Shown here in pieces: positions 7,916-12,705 of a stretch of 12,705 nucleotides of DNA; within the stretch, counting starts at the first letter, position 1, and every line of letters starts with the position of its first letter. Under the pieces are notes generated by a model. It was not told the origin of the DNA. It saw only the letters and a program-made list of their open reading frames with translations, and searched no databases. Source of the stretch: Lentisphaerota bacterium (GTDB taxonomy: Bacteria > Verrucomicrobiota > Kiritimatiellia > JAAZAB01); the NCBI GenBank assembly GCA_016199105.1, contig JACQHI010000374.1, positions 1-12,705 on the forward strand. The letters run 5' to 3'. A program made the position numbers and the translations under genes.

Positions 7916-8431
7916 ATGAAAACCAAACACCGCTTCGACAAGTTCATCAAGGAAGCGTTGAAACTGGGCGCGCGGGATGCCCGTGTGATCCATCCGAAAA
8001 GCGTGGCCACCGGCGCCTGGGTGCGCATGAAATGCCGGTACGGTTGCGATGGCTATGCCCGGTGCCTGACGTGCCCGCCCAACTCCCCCACCCCCGAGGA
8101 AACGGCGACAGTCCTGTCCGGCTATCGGACCGCGCTCCTGCTTCACGGCGACGATCACACGGACATCACCCGGATTGCGGTGACTCTTGAGCGGTCGGTC
8201 TTTCTGGACGGGTATTACAAGGCGTTTTCGTTCGGCTCCGGTCCTTGCCGGCTCTGCCCGGAATGCAACCTGAAAACCAGGGAGTGCCGTCATCCCTATG
8301 AAGCCCGCCCGGCCATGGAGGCCTGCGGGATCGACGTGTTTCAAACGGCGCGCCGCGCCGGCTTTCCCATCGAGGTGGTCCGCGACCAGGGCGACACACA
8401 GAATTATTACGGGCTGGTGCTGATCGAATGA
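7916..8431 (+). CDS. DUF2284 predicted metal-binding (Fe-S type) protein
   Basis: The 171-residue protein has two Cys clusters: C40-x3-C44-x5-C50-x2-C53 (in LKCRYGCDGYARCLTCPP order, with K-to-M variation) and C111-x2-C114-x2-C117-x6-C124, plus Cys137. The second cluster looks like a 4Fe-4S ligand set. The CPPNSPTPEET stretch after the first cluster is typical of DUF2284. The biochemical role of the family is not known to me; metal or cluster binding is the common prediction. I start at ATG 7916 because MKTKHRFDKFIKEALKLGA matches the usual N-terminus, whereas upstream in-frame ATGs at 7862 and 7754 add unrelated residues and run into the palindromic repeat. The gene is divergent from the glycosidase-like gene and convergent with the propeller gene. 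Confidence 0.85.
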   Translation: MKTKHRFDKFIKEALKLGARDARVIHPKSVATGAWVRMKCRYGCDGYARCLTCPPNSPTPEETATVLSGYRTALLLHGDDHTDITRIAVTLERSVFLDGYYKAFSFGSGPCRLCPECNLKTRECRHPYEARPAMEACGIDVFQTARRAGFPIEVVRDQGDTQNYYGLVLIE

Positions 8432-8435
8432 CCGC

Positions 8436-8461
8436 GGACGCGGTGGAACGCGTCCCTCCCA
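8436..8461 (+). repeat. REP-like hairpin with CTCCCA tail between convergent genes
   Basis: GGACGCGG and ACGCGTCC form the arms around a TGGA loop (one terminal G-A mismatch), followed by CTCCCA. It fills the 31-bp gap between the two convergent stop codons and could slow transcription from both sides, though there is no U-tract. The loop and tail match the hairpins at 9623, 12149 and 12196. Confidence 0.7.
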
Positions 8462-8462
8462 G

Positions 8463-9440
8463 TCAACCCGACAGCCGTGAAACCGCATAACCCATGCCGG
8501 TCGTGCCGAAGCCGTTCCCGGTGTACCAGCACCGGTATTGATCGCGATACGGGATCACGGTCGGATAACTCCGCTGATGATCGTCGAAAGCGGACGGCGC
8601 TCCCGCGCCCAGTTCGCCCTCCGGCCCGACCCGGCTCGCCCACGTCCAGTGGAGCCCATCCCGGCTCGTCAGCCGATGGACGCGATACGCCGTTCCAAAC
8701 GTGTTGACCCACAAGACATATCCCGACTCGTCGCGGACCACACAGGGCTTCGAACAGATATATTCATAGGGTTCCACGTCGAATCCGCGCGGGCTCACCA
8801 GTAATTCCGGCGCCGGCTTGCTCCAATGCAGCCCGTCCTCCGACTCCGCATAGGCAATGCCGATGCGGGGAATGGTGTCGCCATGCCCGGTGGTCACGCC
8901 TTCGGGCTTGGGGCCATAAGCGCCGATGGCCGTGTAGTACATCCGAAACCGGCCGTTTTCAAGAAGCACCCAAAGGCTTCCCGTGCCTTTTTGGTCATAG
9001 GGGCGATCGAGCGGTATGATGGGATTGTCGGCGACGTATCGCCAGGAGCGGCCGGCATCCTCGGATATCGCGACGCCCGTGGTGTTGGGAAGCCGGCCAT
9101 CCGGCCGTTTGGAGCCCCACGCGCAGAAATACAGGAGCCAATACGTCTCCGTCACCGGCAGAAGGAAGGGGAAGGACGGCCCGCCGGTGTTATACGGTTT
9201 GTCGCTTTGCGGTCCAATGAGCGGGCCGCCGATCGGCGTCCAGCGGTTGGGCTGCTCCACCGGCGCCTCGGCCTGGAGGATGACGTGCCGTCCGTCGGCG
9301 TCCGTCCCCCAATAGACCATCCGGTAACGGTCGCCCAGTTGCACGACATGGGCGGCCCCCGCCCGCCGGGCATCGTGCCGGCCGTGCATCTGGCCGGGCA
9401 CGATCACGGGCGACGCCGGATCGATGGTCCACTGTGTCAT
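8463..9440 (-). CDS. Five-bladed beta-propeller glycosidase-like protein (GH43/GH32/GH130-type fold)
   Basis: The 325-residue protein carries repeated propeller signatures: YRMVYWGTDADG (39-50), TGVAISEDAGRSWR (121-134), GRFRMYYTAIGAYGP, IAYAESEDGLHWSKP (195-209), HRLTSRDGLHWTW and a closing QYRCWYTGNGFG. These 'SeDGlhW' and 'yymwYtg' blades are typical of GH43-like or GH130-like proteins acting on glycans. There is no signal peptide, so it is probably cytoplasmic. The ATG at 9440 has AAGGGA 7 nt upstream; the open frame extends to 9566, but that part includes a hairpin and reads as non-coding. It converges on the DUF2284 gene. Catalytic acids cannot be assigned confidently, so it could also be a non-catalytic propeller. 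Confidence 0.78.
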   Translation of the reverse strand: MTQWTIDPASPVIVPGQMHGRHDARRAGAAHVVQLGDRYRMVYWGTDADGRHVILQAEAPVEQPNRWTPIGGPLIGPQSDKPYNTGGPSFPFLLPVTETYWLLYFCAWGSKRPDGRLPNTTGVAISEDAGRSWRYVADNPIIPLDRPYDQKGTGSLWVLLENGRFRMYYTAIGAYGPKPEGVTTGHGDTIPRIGIAYAESEDGLHWSKPAPELLVSPRGFDVEPYEYICSKPCVVRDESGYVLWVNTFGTAYRVHRLTSRDGLHWTWASRVGPEGELGAGAPSAFDDHQRSYPTVIPYRDQYRCWYTGNGFGTTGMGYAVSRLSG

Positions 9441-9473
9441 TCGCCAATCCCTTTCGTTGAATTCACCCAAAAC

Positions 9474-9493
9474 CGTCGGCATCGTAGCCGACG
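9474..9493. repeat. Hairpin in the presumed leader of the propeller gene
   Basis: CGTCGGC and GCCGACG are perfect 7-bp arms around ATCGTA, 34 bp upstream of the start at 9440. It is the first of a run of palindromes filling the 415-bp gap 9441-9855. Apart from these hairpins and the tRNA promoter I see no gene in that gap. Confidence 0.6.
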
Positions 9494-9555
9494 CTTCCCG
9501 TCCCGCCAAGCGCAAACCACCCCTATCCCCTCGGTTACAGGATGGTAGTCGGCGC

Positions 9556-9580
9556 GCCGGGGACACAGCCCCGGCCTACA
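9556..9580 (-). repeat. REP-like hairpin with a TGTAG foot
   Basis: GCCGGGG and CCCCGGC pair around a 6-nt loop. On the minus strand the palindrome is preceded by TGTAG, the same foot as the hairpin at 11045-11079. A GTAG or GGAG tetranucleotide 5' of the palindrome is the described hallmark of RAYT-linked REPs. Confidence 0.6.
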
Positions 9581-9622
9581 CCACCCCGTAACGGAGAAAT
9601 TGTGAAAAAAATACAGAGACAC

Positions 9623-9647
9623 GGTCACGCGGAGCGTGACCCTCCCA
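9623..9647 (+). repeat. REP-like hairpin with CTCCCA tail
   Basis: GGTCACGC and GCGTGACC are perfect 8-bp arms around GGA, followed by CTCCCA. On the minus strand this reads as a GGAG foot followed by the palindrome. The copy at 12149 differs by paired arm changes that keep the stem. Confidence 0.75.
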
Positions 9648-9682
9648 CGTGAGTGGCGTTGCCACAACGTGGCTCACGCCAA
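9646..9682. repeat. Nested hairpin, CGTGAG/CTCACG outer stem
   Basis: The outer arms CGTGAG (9648-9653) and CTCACG (9673-9678) enclose GTGGC/GCCAC with a GTT loop. The unit ends in GGCTCACGCCAA, which recurs at 11005-11016 around a different inner stem. It directly abuts the previous hairpin. Confidence 0.65.
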
Positions 9683-9803
9683 AACAACGGTTTTTTCGAT
9701 CGATCGCCCGTGAATTTGGCAACGCCATCATTGCGACCCCGCCAAAGTTGAATTTTCCTCAAATGAAAATCGGCCATTTTTCCGGTTTTACAAGGAATTC
9801 CGC

Positions 9804-9832
9804 TTGTCTTCAAGAAAGCGGCTTCCTACTCT
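9804..9832 (+). promoter_or_regulatory. Candidate tRNA-Leu promoter
   Basis: TTGTCT is separated by 17 bp from TACTCT. The predicted start would be about 17 bp before the mature tRNA 5' end. The -10 match is weak. Confidence 0.3.
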
Positions 9833-9855
9833 GTAGCCGTGTCTCAACACTCGTC

Positions 9856-9939
9856 GCCTGGGTGGCGGAATGGCAGACGCATCGGACTTAAAATCCGATG
9901 GCCCTAACGGCCGTATGGGTTCGACTCCCATCCCAGGCA
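9856..9939 (+). tRNA. tRNA-Leu, anticodon UAA
   Basis: The 84-nt class II tRNA folds fully. Acceptor arms GCCTGGG/CCCAGGC are followed by discriminator A. The anticodon stem ATCGGA/TCCGAT encloses loop CTTAAAA with anticodon TAA. There is a long variable arm (GGCC/GGCC-type pairing) and a T stem ATGGG/CCCAT with loop TTCGACT. The 3' CCA is not encoded (ATCTT follows). I see no U-rich terminator before the next gene. Confidence 0.97.
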
Positions 9940-9961
9940 TCTTATTATCGTGCAATAAATC

Positions 9962-9990
9962 TCGTCATCGCGCGTTATCCATGCTATACA
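9962..9990 (+). promoter_or_regulatory. Candidate promoter of the secreted repeat protein (extended -10)
   Basis: TCGTCA (4 of 6) lies 17 bp from TATACA, which is preceded by TGC. The predicted leader is about 22 nt and includes the AAGGAG Shine-Dalgarno sequence. The TGCTATA core is shared with the candidate promoter at 7877-7904. Confidence 0.45.
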
Positions 9991-10018
9991 ACCGGTGTTG
10001 TTTTACAAGGAGACACTT

Positions 10019-10885
10019 ATGAAAATCGTCTGCTCCCGGATGCTTAGGCTCGTCATGCCTGCCTTATCGATCGCCGGTCTTCTCACCCCGGCACTGGCCG
10101 ACACCAACACCTGGACCACGGAAAGCACCCGTATCGGTCCGCGGGGTGCTTCCAGCATGACGGCCACCGGAACCGCCACCCGCCTTCACCGCCGTGGCCT
10201 TGGCGGAACTGGAACGGGCACGCAATGGAACGTGGACCGGCAGGGCGTGACGGCGGGCGGGCAGACGTGGCAGTCCGACACTCAGGGCAGCGGCCAGAGA
10301 ACCACCAACGGTTATGCCTGGTCCTCCACGACCGTCGGCTCCAACGATGCCGGCGGCTCATGGACCACGGACCGCGACGGCCAGAGAATCACCAATTCCG
10401 ACGGCACCGTGACGATCCTTCGGGATGCCTCGACGACACTCGATAACGGCAAGACCGTTTCTTCATCCTCAACGACTACCGTGACCCAAACCGACGACGG
10501 GCGCGCATGGACCACCGAAGGCAGCCGGGTCGGTCCGCGCGGAACGGGCACCATGTCCGCCGCCGGGTCGGGCTCCCGCACGGCCACCGGCGCCGTGTGG
10601 AGCGTGGATCGCGACGGCACGACGGCGGGCGGCCAGGATTGGACATCGCACACGGACGGCTCGTCCAGCAGGACGAACGGCGCCCGCCGTTGGAACTCGG
10701 CGACCCAGGGCAGCACGGAGAGCGGCAAAACCTGGCGGACCGACCGGCAGGGCGAAGCCGAGACTACCGACGGCACACGGACGGTGAACCGCAGTTCGCA
10801 GACCACCGGATCGGATTCCGGCGGTGAAAGGACAAAGAAGTCCAGCAGGTCTAAGAAATCCGGCGCCAGGAGGGCACAGGAATAG
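10019..10885 (+). CDS. Secreted Ser/Thr/Gly-rich repeat protein with 31-residue Trp periodicity
   Basis: The function is not recognised. The 288-residue product has a Sec signal peptide (basic start, hydrophobic 11-24, likely cleavage after ALA at 25-27). It then has two long repeats, about 32-140 and 164-263, both opening WTTE(S/G)(T/S)R(I/V)GPRG. Within each, Trp residues follow a strict spacing: 70-84-101-115 and 194-208-225-239, that is 14, 17, 14, giving a 31-residue unit. Repeat 1 has an 8-residue basic insertion near 56-63 that repeat 2 lacks. The tail at 270-286 is Lys/Arg-rich (KKSSRSKK). AAGGAG sits 6 nt before the ATG at 10019, which fixes the start. It follows tRNA-Leu by 79 bp and converges on uppP. 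A repetitive beta fold and an envelope or surface location are inference. Confidence 0.85.
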   Translation: MKIVCSRMLRLVMPALSIAGLLTPALADTNTWTTESTRIGPRGASSMTATGTATRLHRRGLGGTGTGTQWNVDRQGVTAGGQTWQSDTQGSGQRTTNGYAWSSTTVGSNDAGGSWTTDRDGQRITNSDGTVTILRDASTTLDNGKTVSSSSTTTVTQTDDGRAWTTEGSRVGPRGTGTMSAAGSGSRTATGAVWSVDRDGTTAGGQDWTSHTDGSSSRTNGARRWNSATQGSTESGKTWRTDRQGEAETTDGTRTVNRSSQTTGSDSGGERTKKSSRSKKSGARRAQE

Positions 10886-10903
10886 ATTGCGCAATACTTG
10901 AAG

Positions 10904-11079
10904 GGCGGGCACGTCAGCAGACTGCCCGCCGTCTTGCCGGGGACGTGAGTCCCGTTGAGACGGGCCACGTGAGTCACGTGATTGCCATCCGTCAGCCGAC
11001 GGATGGCTCACGCCAACGTCCCTCACGGGAACGGAAGAAAGGCCGGCGGGCAGTCCCGAGCGACATGCCCGCCCTACAA
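10904..11079. repeat. Composite REP cluster (BIME-like) between convergent genes
   Basis: The cluster fills most of the 289-bp gap 10886-11174, which has no gene. Its ends are two inverted copies of one hairpin, GGCGGGCA/TGCCCGCC (10904-10930 and 11045-11073); the right copy has a TGTAG foot on the minus strand (to 11079). Between them lie GGGAC/GTCCC with a GTGA loop (10940-10953), CCCGT/ACGGG (10951-10964), CACGTGA/TCACGTG (10966-10980), a perfect 10-bp stem GCCATCCGTC/GACGGATGGC (10984-11007) and TCCC/GGGA (11019-11030). CGTGAG/CTCACG pairs are nested: 10968 with 11007, and 10944 with 11022. No U-tract follows, so this is not a classical terminator. Confidence 0.8.
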
Positions 11080-11174
11080 AGAAAAGGCGATGATGTCGTT
11101 GTTCGCTGCCAATGTCGTTCCAGAGTAACGCTGTAACGGCAGAGATGGTGGATTGTTTCTGATTCCTCCCGGCT

Positions 11175-11993
11175 TCACTGCATCCGCATCAGGATGACGG
11201 TTGCGATCAGCGCGGCAAACGCGAAACGATACCAGACGAAAAGCCTGAAGTCGTGTCCGGCGATGTAGCGGAGCAGATACTTGATGGAGAGAAAGCCAAA
11301 GACCGCGGACACGATGAAGCCGGCGGCCAGTGCGGCGTAATCCGCGCCGTCCAGGACGTGTCCGATTTTCACCAGTCCCGCGCCGAAGATGATCGGGATC
11401 GACATCAGGAAACTGAAGCGGGCCGCGTCCTCACGCCGAAAGCCGAGTCCCAGCGCCGCCGCGATGGTGCTGCCGCTGCGCGACACGCCGGGAATCACGG
11501 CCAAAGCCTGGCTGCAACCGATCAGCAGCGCGTCCCACCAGCGGATGGCCCCGAGTTGCTTTTGACGGCGGCCATAGCGGTCCGCGACCATCAGGATCAG
11601 CCCAAACCCGACGAGCACCGCCGCAATCAGCGTCGGAGCGCGAAACGTGGTTTCAACCTGCGTTTCGAAAAGTTTACCGATCACCGCCCCGGGCACGCTG
11701 GCAATCGCCAGCAGCCAGACCATGCGCTGGTGCGGGTCATTCCGCCAATCGCGGGTGGACCGGAACAGGGACCGCCACAAACCCCGGGCGAGGAGCAGCA
11801 CATCGCGGCGGAAATACACCAGTACCGCGGCCAGCGTGCCCCAGTGGAGCATCACGTCGAAACCGAGCCCCGGATCGTCCCAGCCGAACAACCACGGCAC
11901 AATGACCAGATGGGCGGAGGACGAAATGGGCAGAAACTCACCGAGCCCTTGAACCATCCCCAACACCATGGCTTGCAGCAGGGTCAATTGCAT
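11175..11993 (-). CDS. uppP: Undecaprenyl-diphosphatase UppP (BacA)
   Basis: This integral membrane enzyme dephosphorylates undecaprenyl diphosphate to recycle the lipid carrier for peptidoglycan and other envelope polymers; excess confers bacitracin tolerance. The 272 residues match the family. The first signature, VQGLGEFLPISSSAHL, holds Glu19, Ser24-26 and His28; the first acidic position of the E. coli enzyme is Gln15 here, a common family variant. The second, PGVSRSGST at 168-176, holds Arg172. Several hydrophobic helices cover the rest. The ATG at 11993 fits the usual N-terminus, although the GGGAA stretch lies unusually close to it. A candidate promoter (12051-12078) and a heptad array lie upstream. 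It converges on the secreted repeat protein. Confidence 0.96.
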   Translation of the reverse strand: MQLTLLQAMVLGMVQGLGEFLPISSSAHLVIVPWLFGWDDPGLGFDVMLHWGTLAAVLVYFRRDVLLLARGLWRSLFRSTRDWRNDPHQRMVWLLAIASVPGAVIGKLFETQVETTFRAPTLIAAVLVGFGLILMVADRYGRRQKQLGAIRWWDALLIGCSQALAVIPGVSRSGSTIAAALGLGFRREDAARFSFLMSIPIIFGAGLVKIGHVLDGADYAALAAGFIVSAVFGFLSIKYLLRYIAGHDFRLFVWYRFAFAALIATVILMRMQ

Positions 11994-12010
11994 TTCCCTT
12001 CAAAACAGCA

Positions 12011-12038
12011 GGGTTCACAGTTCACCGTTACAGGGTTC
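12011..12038. repeat. Degenerate heptanucleotide array in the uppP leader
   Basis: Four roughly 7-nt-spaced units (GGGTTCA, CAGTTCA, CCGTTAC, AGGGTTC) lie 18 bp upstream of the uppP start, in the same orientation as the array upstream of the thiolase. It would be transcribed if the promoter at 12051-12078 is real. Confidence 0.55.
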
Positions 12039-12050
12039 GGTAAGGAGCGT

Positions 12051-12078
12051 CTTATCACAGGAACCGCTGCAGGGTCAA
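12051..12078 (-). promoter_or_regulatory. Candidate uppP promoter
   Basis: On the minus strand TTGACC (5 of 6) lies 16 bp from GATAAG (4 of 6), which is preceded by TGT as in an extended -10. The predicted leader is about 50 nt. Other than this, the heptad array and two hairpins, the 350-bp gap 11994-12343 shows no gene, except that the open frame of the next gene's alternative reading frame extends to 12295. Confidence 0.45.
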
Positions 12079-12148
12079 TTTTACTTTGCCTTTTCCCAGC
12101 AATCGGTTAGGTGTGCGGTGGCGGTGGCCCGCCTGCCCAGGAGGCTAC

Positions 12149-12173
12149 GGTCACACTGAGTGTGACCCTCCCA
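12149..12173 (+). repeat. REP-like hairpin with CTCCCA tail
   Basis: GGTCACAC and GTGTGACC are perfect 8-bp arms around TGA, followed by CTCCCA. Compared with the copy at 9623, position 7 of the left arm and its partner have both changed (G-C to A-T), so the stem is preserved. GGAG at 12140-12143 can pair with the tail to extend the structure. Confidence 0.75.
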
Positions 12174-12195
12174 ATCCGACCGTCTTCGTTTCCCC

Positions 12196-12219
12196 GGGAG
12201 GGACGCAGTCCCTGCGTCC
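12196..12219 (-). repeat. REP-like hairpin with CTCCC tail, inverted
   Basis: On the minus strand GGACGCAG and CTGCGTCC pair perfectly around GGA, followed by CTCCC. It lies 28 bp from the previous hairpin in opposite orientation, a convergent pair as in E. coli BIMEs. On the plus strand it reads GGGAG and then the palindrome. Confidence 0.75.
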
Positions 12220-12343
12220 GGCTTCGTCCAAGTGTACGCGATTGCGCAGTCTGCCCGTCTGCGTGCATGAGGGAGCGTCGGCCACCTCATGAGTTTAAAA
12301 AATATCTTCGCCGGGTTGTTGGGGTTCGCGTGGCGGCGGCGGG

Positions 12344-12667
12344 TCAACTTTCTTCGTCTTGATAATGATCAATTCGTCCTTGAATCGTCTGCTCAGGGTA
12401 AACCCAGGGATGCCCCATGCAATGCCAACCGTTGGCCAGAAACTCGACGACGTAGGACATGGCCGCATTTCGGAAATTGATCGTGGGCACTGTGATGGCG
12501 CGCAGGCGTGCTGCCGTTGGTTCGTGCTGAATGACGCAGTTTGTTGTCGCATAACACGCGCCGCAAGCCACAGACGCTTTGTTCGCCAATGGGTTATCAT
12601 TTGTATTGCCGGCTTCCGCCGCGAGGGCGGCAACGATTGACACCAGGAATAGAAATATCCGATTCAT
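12344..12667 (-). CDS. Small secreted protein with an STN-like motif, possibly frameshifted
   Basis: The 107-residue product has a clear Sec signal peptide (MNRIFLFLVSIVAALAAEA, cleavage after residue 19), a small Cys cluster (Cys35, Cys38, Cys44) and the segment RLRAITVPTINFRNAAMSYV, then VEFL. This resembles the 'L..I.iP.i.F.na' start of STN/secretin-like domains common in PVC-group exported proteins. The resemblance breaks off after FLANGW. From there the adjacent frame reads GIAWGIPGFTLSRRFKDELI and onward to a Pro-rich end at 12295, which looks more protein-like, so a one-base shift near 12430 is possible. No Shine-Dalgarno sequence is visible. It is the last gene on the right, and no function is claimed. 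Confidence 0.55.
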   Translation of the reverse strand: MNRIFLFLVSIVAALAAEAGNTNDNPLANKASVACGACYATTNCVIQHEPTAARLRAITVPTINFRNAAMSYVVEFLANGWHCMGHPWVYPEQTIQGRIDHYQDEES

Positions 12668-12676
12668 TGGTAACTG

Positions 12677-12705
12677 CTTATATTGTTATGTCAAAATCAT
12701 TTACA
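12677..12705 (-). promoter_or_regulatory. Candidate promoter of the small secreted protein
   Basis: On the minus strand TATAAG (5 of 6) lies only 9 bp before the ATG, with a weak TGTAAA 17 bp further upstream at the window edge. If used, the transcript would be nearly leaderless, in line with the absent Shine-Dalgarno sequence. A perfect TTGACA also occurs here, but its spacing gives no usable -10. Confidence 0.3.

Noticed and set aside
8436..8461. Rho-independent terminator
   Set aside because: The stem is strong but is followed by CTCCCA rather than a T-run on either strand; a role in slowing polymerase remains possible.
9625..9813. 62-residue minus-strand open frame in the tRNA upstream region
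   Set aside because: Its C-terminal part is translated from REP hairpins, there is no Shine-Dalgarno sequence, and no family is recognisable.
10904..11079. CRISPR array
   Set aside because: The repeats are palindromes of differing sequence, without a constant repeat and unique spacers of even length.
12081..12347. 88-residue minus-strand open frame
   Set aside because: It runs through two REP hairpins and has the composition of non-coding DNA.

Overview
The window reads as a high-GC bacterial chromosome segment. I infer a member of the PVC group (Verrucomicrobiota, Kiritimatiellota or Lentisphaerota). The basis is style rather than a marker gene: unclassified glycoside-hydrolase-like proteins, a membrane protein packed with CxxC zinc motifs, a small secreted protein with an STN-like motif, and intergenic regions full of REP-type hairpins beside a RAYT transposase. 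A taxonomic call would need a database search.

Layout. Positions 1-7630 are transcribed leftward. From upstream to downstream they hold a large TIM-barrel glycosidase-like protein (5597-7630), a membrane-anchored protein with 18 C-terminal CxxC pairs (3711-5567), a single-chain family I CoA-transferase (2050-3612), an acetyl-CoA acetyltransferase (687-1868) and a frameshifted REP-associated transposase (28-623). The CoA-transferase and thiolase together suit activation and cleavage (or synthesis) of acetoacetate and other short acyl chains. The other two genes are not obviously tied to that pathway. A divergent intergenic region with a 108-bp palindromic repeat separates this block from a rightward DUF2284 metal-binding protein (7916-8431). 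That gene converges on a five-bladed propeller glycosidase-like protein (8463-9440, leftward).

A repeat-rich 415-bp gap leads to tRNA-Leu(UAA) (9856-9939) and a rightward secreted Ser/Thr/Gly-rich repeat protein (10019-10885). The latter converges, across a dense cluster of hairpins, on undecaprenyl-diphosphatase UppP (11175-11993, leftward). A small, possibly broken secreted protein (12344-12667, leftward) closes the window.

The most notable content is between the genes. There are at least two families of REP-like hairpins with GGAG or GTAG feet and compensatory arm changes, degenerate palindromes inside the 3' end of the dead RAYT gene, nested inverted repeats in the 10.9-11.1 kb gap, heptanucleotide arrays near gene starts, and a palindrome built from 9-nt units. 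I see no CRISPR array, phage, defence operon or complete insertion sequence.
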